A stretch of DNA of 34,490 nucleotides. Origin: Longimicrobiaceae bacterium. GTDB lineage: Bacteria > Gemmatimonadota > Gemmatimonadetes > Longimicrobiales > Longimicrobiaceae. The position numbers and the translations under genes were made by a program. Position 1 is the first letter of the stretch, and each line of letters starts with the position of its first letter. The stretch is taken from contig JASLAX010000056.1 of assembly GCA_030146875.1 (NCBI GenBank), positions 1-34,490 on the forward strand, read 5' to 3'. The notes beneath the pieces are model-generated. The model was given only the letters and a program-made list of their open reading frames with translations. It did no database searches and was not told the origin of the DNA. Positions 24,170-32,574 of the stretch are shown piece after piece.

Positions 24170-25933
24170 TCACTTCGCCTCGATCTCCACCTTCAGCCGC
24201 TTCAGCGCGTCCTCGGCCACCACAAGCTCGCCGCGGGCCTCGTTGAGCTGCTCCTGCTGCACCTGGATGAAGCGGCGGTACGGGGCGATGGAGTCGTTCA
24301 CCCGCTCCGACGACTCCGAGATGGCCGCGTGCACCTGACGGGTGAGCGCGTCGGTGAGCTTCGCCCGCAGCGCGGCCATGCGCTCGGAGAAGTCGTTCTT
24401 CGCCTGGCGCCGCCGCGCGGGGATCACGTACAGGCCCGTCACGGCCAGAGCCGTGGCCAGCAGGATCCCGGTGATGTCCGCCGCCGCGCCCGTGATCACC
24501 GTCACCACCAGGCCGCCCAGGGTCACGGCGCCCGCGCTGGTGAACATGCTGGCGCCCACGGTGGCCCGCACGTCGTCGGCCAGGCGGCGGGCCTCGGCCT
24601 CGCGGTTGTAGGTGCCCACCACCTCGCGCGCCGTGCGGCCGATGGAGTCCAGCAGCGCCTGCCGGTTGTACGTGAAGGTGCGCCCCACGTCGCCGATCAT
24701 CCCCTCGCGGTGGCGGTGCACCTCCCGGCGCTCCATGTAGCCCGAGACGTCCTGCCAGAGCTTCAGGTTGCGCTCCACGATCCAGTCGATGATGCGCCCC
24801 ACCTCCTCGTCGATGCGGCGGGGCATGTCGCCCACCACGTCGTCCTCGAAGTCGCGGCGGAGCTGGTCGGAGCGCATGAGCTCGCGGATCCTGGAGACGC
24901 GGATGCGGTCGTCGAAGAAGGCCAGCCCGCGCAGCTCCATCTCGCGCAGCAGCGAGTCCAGCGCGCCCAGCCGCGGCTCGAAGTCGCGCAGCATCTCCTG
25001 GTGGAACACGCCGAGCTGCATGTCGATGTTCTGCAGCGTGGCCACGTCCTCGGAGAGCAGCTTCAGGCGCTCGAACGCCGTCTCCTTGTACCGCCCGGCC
25101 AGCCGCAGCCCCACGTTCAGCGGGTTCAGCAGCTTGAGCCGCACGCGCTCCTCCTGGTCCAGCGTGCGCAGCAGGAAGTCCTCCACCTGGGCGAAGCCGC
25201 TGCGCTTCCACTGCTCCGGGTCGTCGGCCTCCTTCGCCCGCACCGCCATGCGCGCCGAGACGGCGAAGACGGTGGGGGCCTCGCCCAGCAGCGCCTCGCC
25301 GTTCTCGCGCACGAAGCGCAGCACCTGCTCGCGGTCGGCCTCGTTCTCCAGCAGGTCCCACTTGTTCACGATCAGGACGATCTTCTTGCCCCAGGCGCGG
25401 ATCTGCTCCAGGAAGGAGCGCTCGCTCTCGGTGAAGGGCCGGTCCGCGCTGGTCACGAAGAGCACCAGGTCGCTGCGCGGTACGAAGTCGCGGGTCAGCT
25501 CCTCGTGCTCGCGGATCACCGCGTTGGTCCCCGGCGTGTCCACGATGTTCAGGTCGCGCAGCAGCTCCGCCGGGTAGGTGCGCTCCAGCAGGTACGCCTC
25601 GATCAGGCGCTCGCCGGCCTCGTCGCCGTGGCGCAGCAGGTTGATGCGGTCGGTGGTGGGGGTCACCCCCTCGGGAAGCACGCGCTCGCCGAGCAGGGCG
25701 TTGATGAACGACGACTTGCCGGAGTTGAACTCGCCGGCGATGACCAGCAGGAACATCCCCGCCAGCGCCTCGCGCGCCGCCTCGAAGTGGCGCAGGTCGT
25801 CGGGGTCCACGTCGTTCCCGAAGCGGGCCAGCGCCCCCGCCAGCCGGTCCAGCAGCTCCCGCTCGCGCGAGCGCATCTCCTCCGCGCGCTCCCCCAGGAT
25901 CCGGCTCCTTCGCCGCAGCAGTCCAAGCGCCAC
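24170..25933 (-). CDS. Bacterial dynamin-like GTPase
   Basis: A 587-residue large GTPase. Motifs counted from GTG 25933: G1 GEFNSGKSS at 67-75, G2 TPTT near 92-95, G3 DTPG at 132-135 and G4 NKWD at 190-193. A long helical stalk with coiled coils follows, then a hydrophobic hairpin near 465-505 (TLGGLVVTVITGAAADITGILLATALAVTGLYVIPAR) as a likely membrane paddle, and a final coiled coil (FIQVQQEQLNEARGELVVAEDALKRL). Bacterial dynamin-like proteins bind and reshape membranes, and some protect against membrane stress or phage. I prefer GTG 25933, which has GGGAGGG five bases before it. A TTG at 26038 would add 35 residues rich in Gly, Ala and Asp. It is a single gene here; most related loci carry two. 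Confidence 0.92.
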   Translation of the reverse strand: MALGLLRRRSRILGERAEEMRSRERELLDRLAGALARFGNDVDPDDLRHFEAAREALAGMFLLVIAGEFNSGKSSFINALLGERVLPEGVTPTTDRINLLRHGDEAGERLIEAYLLERTYPAELLRDLNIVDTPGTNAVIREHEELTRDFVPRSDLVLFVTSADRPFTESERSFLEQIRAWGKKIVLIVNKWDLLENEADREQVLRFVRENGEALLGEAPTVFAVSARMAVRAKEADDPEQWKRSGFAQVEDFLLRTLDQEERVRLKLLNPLNVGLRLAGRYKETAFERLKLLSEDVATLQNIDMQLGVFHQEMLRDFEPRLGALDSLLREMELRGLAFFDDRIRVSRIRELMRSDQLRRDFEDDVVGDMPRRIDEEVGRIIDWIVERNLKLWQDVSGYMERREVHRHREGMIGDVGRTFTYNRQALLDSIGRTAREVVGTYNREAEARRLADDVRATVGASMFTSAGAVTLGGLVVTVITGAAADITGILLATALAVTGLYVIPARRRQAKNDFSERMAALRAKLTDALTRQVHAAISESSERVNDSIAPYRRFIQVQQEQLNEARGELVVAEDALKRLKVEIEAK

Positions 25934-26047
25934 CGCACCCTCCCTGGCCCCGGTCACCCACACGCGGTCCGCCCACCCCGCGCCAGCCCCGTCGCCATCT
26001 GCATTCTCCGTGCGCGGGTCGGCATCCACCAACGGCAACGGCGTGTC

Positions 26048-26219
26048 TCACGCGGAGGCGCGGAGAACGCGGAGAGGCGTCGGCGGCTTCCCCGCGTCGG
26101 TCTCGCTCCGGATGGAAGGCACCTTTCCCTCTTTTCTAAAAGGGTGCCCTTCGATAGATGGCAGAGGTCCGGGCAGAGCTCGCCCCCCGCACCTCCGCGG
26201 CCTCCGCGCCTCCGCGTGA
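26048..26219. repeat. MITE-like inverted-repeat element
   Basis: The 18-base sequence TCACGCGGAGGCGCGGAG at 26048-26065 returns as its exact reverse complement at 26202-26219, and the match goes on for seven more bases after a two-base difference. The 172-bp element holds an inner GGCACC/GGTGCC hairpin near 26117-26150. It occupies the space between the divergent dynamin and GH2 genes. Confidence 0.75.
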
Positions 26220-26294
26220 GGCCACTTCTGTGCGGTCGCGGTTTTGCATTGCGAGGGCGGAAACGAGCCGACCCGTCCACCCGAGCCCGCTGCG

Positions 26295-28625
26295 ATGCAT
26301 CGCACCGCCCGCGCCCTCGCCGGCGCCATCCTGCTCGCCCTCCTCACCGCCGCGCACGCCGCGTCGCAGCTGGCGGTGACGCCGCCGCTGCGGCGGGTGG
26401 ACCTGGCGGGCGACTGGCGCTACCTGCCGCACAACGGGCCGGACACCTCGTTCGCGGGGGTGCGCGTGGACGACCGGGCGTGGCCCACCATGCGGCTACC
26501 GTCCAACTGGTTCCTGCTGGGCTCCGACCGCTACCCCCGCAACGCCGACCGCGTGCTGCCCTCCGCCGGCCCCGGTGAGATCTGGACGGTGGACCCGGCG
26601 CGGGGGCTGGACTGGGGCGGGACCGTCTGGTACCGCAAGGAGGTGGAGTGGCAGGGCGACGGCACCCGGCCCGTGCTGCTGGAGCTGGACATGGTCGACT
26701 ACTACGCCGAGGCCTTCGTGAACGGCGCCTCCGTCGGCAAGCACGAGGGCTACTTCGAGCGGTGGGCCGTGGACGTCTCCCGCCACCTGCGGCGGGGGCC
26801 CAACGTGGTCACGCTGCGCGTCTCGGCGCCCACGCTCCCGTTCGACATGTCCTACCGCTGGCCCATCTCGTGGCCCAAGCAGCAGGACCAGGTGAAGGGC
26901 ATCTTCCTCTACCACGACACCCGCCCGGGAGCCACGTCGCCGCGGGGGCAGGAGCGCTCCACCGGCGGGGTGATCCGCGGGCTGGAGCTGCGCGAGACCA
27001 GCGGGGTGGAGGTGGAGGAGCTGCGGGTCACGCCCATGGACGTCTCCGCCGGCTCCGCGCGGCTGGTGGTGGAGGCCGGCGTGCGGAACTGGACGGGGCG
27101 CGCAGTGGAGACGGTGCTGCGGGGCGAGGTGCGGCCGGGGAACTTCCCGGGGAGCGCGCGGATCCCGGTGGAGATCCGCCTGCGCGCCGCGCCCGGCATC
27201 ACGCGGGGGACGACCGAGGTGCGCGTGGAGCGACCCGCGCTCTGGTGGACCTGGGACCACGGGCGCCCGAACCTCTACCGGCTCGACGCGGCCCTGCGCC
27301 GCGACTCCGTGCGCGGCGAGCTGCTGGACCGGCACGGCGAGACGTTCGGCATCCGCTCCATCACCCGCGACTCCGCCTGGGTCTTCCGCCTCAACGGGCG
27401 CCGCATCTACCCGCGCGGGACGAACTACATCGCCACGCAGTGGCTGTCGCAGGCGGACCGGGCCTGGTACGAGCGCGACGTGGACCTGCTGCTGGGCGCC
27501 AACCTGAACGCCGTGCGCGTGCACGCCCACCTGGAGCGGCCGGAGTTCTACGAGGTGGCGGACTCCGCCGGGATCCTGGTCTGGCAGGACTTTCCGCTCC
27601 AGTGGGGCTACACCGACTCGCCCGAGTTCCACGCCGAGGCGCTGCGCCAGGCCGAGGCGATGATCCGCCGCTTCGGGAACCACCCCTCCATCGCGCTGTG
27701 GTGCATGCACAACGAGTCGCCGCACGCCATGGAGTGGATGCGGAAGACCGACCCGGAGCAGAACCTGGCGCTGGACGAGGCGCTCCTCGCGGTGGCCGTG
27801 CGGATGGACCCCTCGCGTGTCCACCACCGCGACTCCGGCACGGGCGACGGGCATCCGTACGCCGGCTGGTACTACGGCCGCGTGGGCGACCTGGCGAAGG
27901 CCAGGACGGAGCCGCACATCACCGAGTACGGCGCGCAGGCCACGCCGGGGGTGGAGTCACTCCGCACCATGGTGCCGGGCGACTCCCTCTTCCCGGCCGA
28001 GGGCGCCGCGCGCGAGGCATGGGTCTTCCACGACTTCCAGCCCACCAACACCTTCGGCATCGCCGGGATCCCGCAGGGGCGCACGGTGGACGAGCTGGTG
28101 GAGGCGTCGCAGGCGTACCAGGCGCGCGTGGTCCGCTACGCCACGGAGCTGTTCCGGCGCCGGAAGTGGGCCGCGGAGAGCCCCACGACGGGCGTCTACC
28201 AGTTCATGTTCGTGGAGGACTGGCCCTCGGTGACCTGGGCCGTGGTGGACTACGAGCGCCGCGTGAAGCCCGGCTACGCCGCCCTGCGGGCGTCCATGCA
28301 GCCCGTGCTCCCCAGCATCGAGTACCGCATCGACGACCGCGACGCCCCCCTGGCCCTGCACGTGGTCAACGACCTGCCCCGCGCCCTCCCCGCCTCCCGC
28401 GTCCGCTGGCGCGTGGTGTCGGTGGAGGGCGTCGCCGGCGAGATGTCGGAGAGCGTGATGGACGTCCCCGCCGACACCGTCGTCCGCATCGCCGACCTCG
28501 GCGTGGTCGCGGACGTGACGCGCGGAGGCGCGCGCCTGGAGGCGTGGGTGGAGGACGCGACCGGCCTGGTGCTGGGCCGCAGCACCCTGGACGCGCGCGA
28601 CTTCGAGCCCGCGCGGCGGCGGTAG
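26295..28625 (+). CDS. Exported glycoside hydrolase family 2 protein
   Basis: A 776-residue protein with a signal peptide ending in HAASQ. An N-terminal sugar-binding, jelly-roll domain (DLAGDWRYLPHN, VWYRKEVEWQ, VDYYAEAFVNGASVGKHEGYFERWAVDV) is followed by an immunoglobulin-like domain and the TIM barrel. Probable acid/base Glu474 sits in WCMHNES and nucleophile Glu544 in ITEYG, the two signatures of GH2. The length and layout fit beta-mannosidase- or exo-beta-glucosaminidase-like members better than beta-galactosidase, but the substrate is not certain. The signal implies action in the periplasm or outside the cell. It stands alone, without a polysaccharide locus. The ATG at 26295 precedes the signal peptide directly. 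Confidence 0.93.
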   Translation: MHRTARALAGAILLALLTAAHAASQLAVTPPLRRVDLAGDWRYLPHNGPDTSFAGVRVDDRAWPTMRLPSNWFLLGSDRYPRNADRVLPSAGPGEIWTVDPARGLDWGGTVWYRKEVEWQGDGTRPVLLELDMVDYYAEAFVNGASVGKHEGYFERWAVDVSRHLRRGPNVVTLRVSAPTLPFDMSYRWPISWPKQQDQVKGIFLYHDTRPGATSPRGQERSTGGVIRGLELRETSGVEVEELRVTPMDVSAGSARLVVEAGVRNWTGRAVETVLRGEVRPGNFPGSARIPVEIRLRAAPGITRGTTEVRVERPALWWTWDHGRPNLYRLDAALRRDSVRGELLDRHGETFGIRSITRDSAWVFRLNGRRIYPRGTNYIATQWLSQADRAWYERDVDLLLGANLNAVRVHAHLERPEFYEVADSAGILVWQDFPLQWGYTDSPEFHAEALRQAEAMIRRFGNHPSIALWCMHNESPHAMEWMRKTDPEQNLALDEALLAVAVRMDPSRVHHRDSGTGDGHPYAGWYYGRVGDLAKARTEPHITEYGAQATPGVESLRTMVPGDSLFPAEGAAREAWVFHDFQPTNTFGIAGIPQGRTVDELVEASQAYQARVVRYATELFRRRKWAAESPTTGVYQFMFVEDWPSVTWAVVDYERRVKPGYAALRASMQPVLPSIEYRIDDRDAPLALHVVNDLPRALPASRVRWRVVSVEGVAGEMSESVMDVPADTVVRIADLGVVADVTRGGARLEAWVEDATGLVLGRSTLDARDFEPARRR

Positions 28626-28693
28626 AGGGCCCTCACCCGGCGGGCTCGGGCGATGGAGGTGGGGAATCCTTCGGCGTCCATGAGAGCCCGCCA

Positions 28694-28717
28694 CCCTCTC
28701 CCACGAGCGGGAGAGGG
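28694..28717. repeat. CCCTCTCCC palindrome
   Basis: CCCTCTCCC, loop ACGAGC, GGGAGAGGG: a perfect 9-bp stem of the same family as the palindrome in the FIST gene. Confidence 0.7.
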
Positions 28718-28775
28718 AACCAGGATGGTCGGGATTCCGCGGATCTCGTCCCGGAGGGACGCTCGCCGTTCTTAG

Positions 28776-28796
28776 CCGGGGGCTTTACGCCCCCGG
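28776..28796. repeat. REP-like palindrome A
   Basis: CCGGGGGC, loop TTTAC, GCCCCCGG: an 8-bp perfect stem followed by TATGCGGACG. Confidence 0.8.
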
Positions 28797-28844
28797 TATG
28801 CGGACGCGATCGATGCCGCGTTCGCGCCGAGGAGTCCCGCGGGG

Positions 28845-28890
28845 ACGATTGTAGTAGCCAGCCGGGGCTTTACGCCCCCGGAAAGCGGAC
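28845..28890. repeat. REP-like palindrome B with flanks
   Basis: Core stem at 28862-28881 (CCGGGGC-TTTAC-GCCCCCGG). The flanks GACGATTGTAGTAGCCAG and AAAGCGGAC match, inverted, those of the copy at 34271-34319. Confidence 0.8.
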
Positions 28891-29013
28891 GAAGGCCCGC
28901 GCGTGATCACCGTACGTCGTGCATCCCTCTCCCCTTGTGGGGGGGGGACCCGGGGGAGGGGGCCCCTCGCGGCGGCGAACCGTCGCGGGTTGAACGAACC
29001 GAAAGGAAGAAGG

Positions 29014-30234
29014 ATGGCCAGCCCGCTGCGGGACCTGATCTTCGGCAGCTCCAACCAGCGGGTGCTGGTGGAGGCCGTGCAGCCGCGCCGCACGTTCGCC
29101 GACGTGATCCTGCCGCCGGCCACGCGCCGCGCCCTGGACCACGCGCTGATCCACATCCGCAAGCACGACCTGATCTTCGGGGAATGGGGGCTGGGGGAGC
29201 GGCACGACACCGGCCTGGGGCTCGCGTTCAACTTCGCGGGCCCGCCGGGGACGGGAAAGACGATCTGCGCCGAGGCCATCGCGCACGCCCTGGGCAAGCG
29301 CCTGCTCGTGGTCCGCTACGCCGAGCTGGAGTCGCAGTGGGCGGGCGCCACCGCCAAGAACGTGGTGGCCGTCTTCCGCGCCGCGGCGGAGCAGGACGCC
29401 GTGCTGCTCTTCGACGAGGCCGACGCCATCGCCTCGCGCCGCTTCACCTCCATGGAGCAGGGCTACCAGCGAGAGGCCAACGCCGTGGTGAGCGTGCTGC
29501 TACGCGAGCTGGAGTCGTTCCCGGGCGTGGTGATCTTCGCCACCAACCTGGCGGCCAACTTCGACCCCGCGTTCGAGCGCCGCATTCGCACGCACATCCT
29601 GTTCGAGATGCCCGGTCCGGCCGAGAGAGAGGAGATCTGGCGCGCCCAGCTCCACGCGCGGAAGACGCCGCTGGCGCCCGACGTGGACTTCGACGCGCTG
29701 GCGGCGCGCTACGACGCGGCGGGCGGCGACATCAAGAACGCCGTGCTGAAGGCCGCCCAGATCGCCATCGCCGAGCCCGGGCCGGACGAGGACAAGGCCA
29801 TCGCCCAGCGGCACTTCGTGGAGGCGGTGGAGGACGTGCTCGCCGCCCGGCGCGTGATGGACCAGACGCTGTTCGGCCCGGGCGACCTGCACGGCGCCGC
29901 CGCGCTCGCCGGCCTGGCCTCCGCGCCGCCCGCCTCCACCGACCTGGAGGCGGTGGAGGGGGACGTCTCCGCCCTTCACACCCGCGTCACCGAGGTGGAG
30001 GACGCCCTGGCCGCCCTGCCCGACCTGCTCCGCCGCCTGGACGCGGCCCAGGAGGAGGCCCGCCGCGGCTCGGCCGAGACGCTGGCCGCCCTCCAGTCCC
30101 ACCGCGACGAGGCCCGCGACGCCCTCCGCGTCGCCGAGGCCGAGTGGAAGGGCCGCTGGCGCCCCCTGGCCCTGGCGGTCGGGCTCGGGCTCGCCCTCTC
30201 CCTCCTCTCCCTCGCCGCCGCCCTCTTCCGGTAG
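29014..30234 (+). CDS. AAA+ ATPase with C-terminal membrane anchor
   Basis: A 406-residue protein. The AAA+ core lies in the first 300 residues: Walker A GPPGTGKT (76-83), Walker B LLFDEADA (Asp134-Glu135), sensor 1 ATN (176-178) and arginine finger candidates R189-R190-R192. Next come a predicted coiled coil (about 320-380, VEDALAALPDLLRRLDAAQEEARRGSAETLAAL) and a single hydrophobic C-terminal helix (about 385-404). The protein should sit in the cytoplasm attached to the membrane by its tail. The core is closest by eye to the classical AAA clade (FtsH/CDC48-like remodellers). The ATG at 29014 has AAGGAAGAAGG directly before it. It is a single gene here; no partner is adjacent. Confidence 0.9.
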   Translation: MASPLRDLIFGSSNQRVLVEAVQPRRTFADVILPPATRRALDHALIHIRKHDLIFGEWGLGERHDTGLGLAFNFAGPPGTGKTICAEAIAHALGKRLLVVRYAELESQWAGATAKNVVAVFRAAAEQDAVLLFDEADAIASRRFTSMEQGYQREANAVVSVLLRELESFPGVVIFATNLAANFDPAFERRIRTHILFEMPGPAEREEIWRAQLHARKTPLAPDVDFDALAARYDAAGGDIKNAVLKAAQIAIAEPGPDEDKAIAQRHFVEAVEDVLAARRVMDQTLFGPGDLHGAAALAGLASAPPASTDLEAVEGDVSALHTRVTEVEDALAALPDLLRRLDAAQEEARRGSAETLAALQSHRDEARDALRVAEAEWKGRWRPLALAVGLGLALSLLSLAAALFR

Positions 30235-30422
30235 ACCGGCACGGAGACCCTGCCGAGGACGACCCGGACCGCCTCCGGGTTGGCTCGGACGGAGAATCCG
30301 GATCCATCCCGCGGCGCCGCCCTCGGACGGCCCCTTCTCCGCCCCGCCCTTCCCCGCACCCCCGGCCGCTCGCTACCTTGAACCGTATCCATCCCCCCGC
30401 CGACTCCACGCCCGAGGCCCAC

Positions 30423-30923
30423 ATGCGCAGGATCCTCCTCACCGCCGCCCTGGCCCTGTGCTGGGCCGCGCCGCTGGCCGCCCAGGGGGACCCGCTGCGC
30501 CCCGGGGCGCGCGTCCGCGTGCAGACGCAGGCCGGGGTTCCGCTGGTGGGCACCCTGGAGCGCCTGACCGTGGACTCGCTCTCGTGGGTGGCCGAGCGCA
30601 CCGGCCGGCTGCGGGTGATCCCGCTGGACTCGCTGCGCCGCGTGGAGGTGAGCCGGGGCAGGCCGTCGCGGGCCCGGAAGGCGCTGTTCGGCGCGGTGAT
30701 CGGCGGGGCGGTGGGCACCGCGATGGGAATGGCGTACGCATCGGGCTGCGACAACGCGTCCAACGGCACCTGCCGCGACCGCTCGGCCACCACCGCGCGC
30801 CTGGGGCTGCAGGGCGCCGCGCTGGCGGGGGTGCTGGGCTACTTCTTTCCGGGCAGCGAGCGCTGGCGCCAGGTGCAGGTGCCCATCCCACCGCCGCCCG
30901 CGCCGGGGCAGCGCACCGACTAG
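30423..30923 (+). CDS. Exported glycine-rich protein of unknown function
   Basis: A 166-residue product with a signal peptide MRRILLTAALALCWAAPLAAQ. The first half (GARVRVQTQAGVPLVGTLERLTVDSLSWV, then LRVIPLDSLRRVEVSRG) reads like an SH3-like or Sm-like beta barrel. A glycine-zipper hydrophobic segment follows (FGAVIGGAVGTAMGMAYASG), with two cysteines and a second hydrophobic stretch (LGLQGAALAGVLGYFFPG), and the chain ends in a proline-rich tail. Proteins of this form are frequent in Gemmatimonadota and lack a known function; an envelope role is likely. It precedes bioB by 36 bases on the same strand, so the two may share a transcript. Confidence 0.75.
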   Translation: MRRILLTAALALCWAAPLAAQGDPLRPGARVRVQTQAGVPLVGTLERLTVDSLSWVAERTGRLRVIPLDSLRRVEVSRGRPSRARKALFGAVIGGAVGTAMGMAYASGCDNASNGTCRDRSATTARLGLQGAALAGVLGYFFPGSERWRQVQVPIPPPPAPGQRTD

Positions 30924-30959
30924 CGCCCACCGGCCGACACGACCCGAACTGAGACGTCC

Positions 30960-32039
30960 ATGCCGTCGAACGGATCCACCCCGCCGTCCTGGAACGACCT
31001 GGCCGACCGCGTGCTGGCGGGCGGAAGCCTGTCCCGCGACGAGGCGCGCGCCGTGCTGGCCGCCCCCGACGAGGCCCTGCTGGACCAGCTCGCCGCCGCG
31101 TACCGCGTGCGGCGGGCGCACTTCGGCAACCGCGTGCGGCTGCACTTCCTGCTCAACGCGCAGAGCGGCCTGTGCCCCGAGGACTGCGGCTACTGCTCGC
31201 AGTCCAAGGTCTCCGCCGCCGAGATCGAGAAGTACCCGTTCATGGCGAAGGAGAAGATCCTGGCGGCCGCCGACCGCGCCGCGGCGCTCAAGGCGGGCAC
31301 GTTCTGCATGGTGATCTCCGGCCGCAGCCCGGGGAAGCGCGTGTTCGAGAAGTTCCTGGAGGCCGTGCGCGAGGTGAAGTCGCGCCACGACCTGAAGGTC
31401 TGCGCCTGCCTGGGGCTGCTGGACGAGGAGCAGGCGCTGGCGCTGCGCGAGGCGGGCGTCACGCAGGTGAACCACAACCTGAACACCTCCGAGGCGCACA
31501 CCCCCAACGTGGTGAGCACCCACACCTTCGCCGACCGCCGGACCACGGTGCAGGCGGTGAAGGCGGCCGGCTTGAAGACCTGCTCCGGCGGCATCCTGGG
31601 GATGGGCGAGGACGACGACGACGTGATCGACCTGGCGCTCTCGCTCCGCGAGCTGGAGGTGCGCAGCGTGCCCATCAACTTCCTGATCCCCATCGAGGGA
31701 ACCCGGATGGCGGCCACCACCGAGCTGGACCCGCGCCGCTGCCTGCGCATCCTGGCCCTGTACCGCCTCCTCCTGCCCACGCAGGAGCTCCGCATCTCCG
31801 GCGGGCGCGAGGTGCACCTGCGGTCGCTGCAGGCCATGGGGCTCTACGCCGCCAACTCCATCTTCATCGGCGACTACCTGACCACGCCGGGGCAGGCGGC
31901 GCGCGCGGACCTGGAGATGATCCGCGACCTGGGCTTCGTGGTGGAGTCGCCCGACGGCGAGCCGCTGGACGGAGACCCGCTCGATGGCGTGCCCGAGACC
32001 TTCCGCGGCGCGGCGCTCCCGGTGCTCACCAGCGTGTGA
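30960..32039 (+). CDS. bioB: Biotin synthase BioB
   Basis: A 359-residue radical SAM enzyme that inserts sulfur into dethiobiotin in the last step of biotin synthesis. The SAM cluster motif CPEDCGYC gives Cys72, Cys76 and Cys79. The [2Fe-2S] ligands Cys116 (TFCMV), Cys148 (VCACLG) and Cys208 (CSGG) can be assigned by alignment with the E. coli enzyme, and NHNLNTSE and INFLIPIEGT are present. RISGGREVHL carries the arginine ligand. The C-terminus (ESPDGEPLDGDPLDGVPETFRGA) has a short acidic repeat that most family members lack. No other biotin gene is in the window. The start is an ATG 36 bases after the preceding gene; a strong hairpin follows the stop. Confidence 0.96.
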   Translation: MPSNGSTPPSWNDLADRVLAGGSLSRDEARAVLAAPDEALLDQLAAAYRVRRAHFGNRVRLHFLLNAQSGLCPEDCGYCSQSKVSAAEIEKYPFMAKEKILAAADRAAALKAGTFCMVISGRSPGKRVFEKFLEAVREVKSRHDLKVCACLGLLDEEQALALREAGVTQVNHNLNTSEAHTPNVVSTHTFADRRTTVQAVKAAGLKTCSGGILGMGEDDDDVIDLALSLRELEVRSVPINFLIPIEGTRMAATTELDPRRCLRILALYRLLLPTQELRISGGREVHLRSLQAMGLYAANSIFIGDYLTTPGQAARADLEMIRDLGFVVESPDGEPLDGDPLDGVPETFRGAALPVLTSV

Positions 32040-32059
32040 GGGATCCGCAGGCCGACGAG

Positions 32060-32093
32060 AAGGGGCCCCGCGGCATCAGCCGCGGGGCCCCTT
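32060..32093. terminator. Terminator hairpin after bioB
   Basis: AAGGGGCCCCGCGG, loop CATCAG, CCGCGGGGCCCCTT: a perfect 14-bp stem 20 bases after the bioB stop, followed by GGTCGTTTCC. The A-run and T-run on its two sides make it usable in both directions. Confidence 0.85.
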
Positions 32094-32196
32094 GGTCGTT
32101 TCCACCTCGGGACGCGGGTCCCGTCCCCCGCCGCGCGCGGCCGGGCCCGGGGAACGGATCCCCCTGGCCCGTGCGGCCGGACGCGGCGGCGCGGGC

Positions 32197-32430
32197 CTAC
32201 AGCTCCGACGTGCCCAGGTCGTCGGTGGGGCCGTTGCGGCCGTTCCGCATCGACCGCACGACCCACATCACCAGCATGGCGCCAAGGATGAACGGGAGCA
32301 GGCGGAGGACGAGGGAAAGCAGGACCGCCGTGATCCCGAGGATCGTGAAGGCGACCTTCACCGCGACGATGAACAGCACGGCGACGACGATCCACTTGAA
32401 GATCGTCTCGAAGAGGCTCTTGTCGTTCAT
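32197..32430 (-). CDS. Small membrane protein of unknown function
   Basis: A 77-residue protein beginning MNDKSLFETIFKWIVVAVLFI, with two hydrophobic segments (about 10-35 and 36-58) and a short charged C-terminus (RSMRNGRNGPTDDLGTSEL). GGAG five bases before the ATG supports the start. It converges with bioB and is separated from it by the terminator hairpin. I recognise no family, and size and layout alone give no function. Confidence 0.7.
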   Translation of the reverse strand: MNDKSLFETIFKWIVVAVLFIVAVKVAFTILGITAVLLSLVLRLLPFILGAMLVMWVVRSMRNGRNGPTDDLGTSEL

Positions 32431-32574
32431 GGGGGCTCCGTGGATGGCTCTGTTTGACTCCGGGACCGCGTCCGGCCCACCCCTACGCGATCGGCGCCGC
32501 GAAGGTTTCAGCGTGGCGTGGCGCGCGCCGCGCGTCCATATTCCCCGCGTGCACACTCCGATCCCCCTGCCCGC

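Larger units (their letters stand above)
28626..29013. other. Intergenic region with repeat palindromes
   Basis: About 390 bases without a gene I can support. It contains a GGCGGGCTC/GAGCCCGCC inverted repeat (28638-28646 and 28684-28692), the CCCTCTCCC palindrome at 28694-28717, palindromes A and B, and a second pyrimidine/purine-rich block near 28924-28961. The reading open across it to 28903 has no gene character. Confidence 0.6.
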
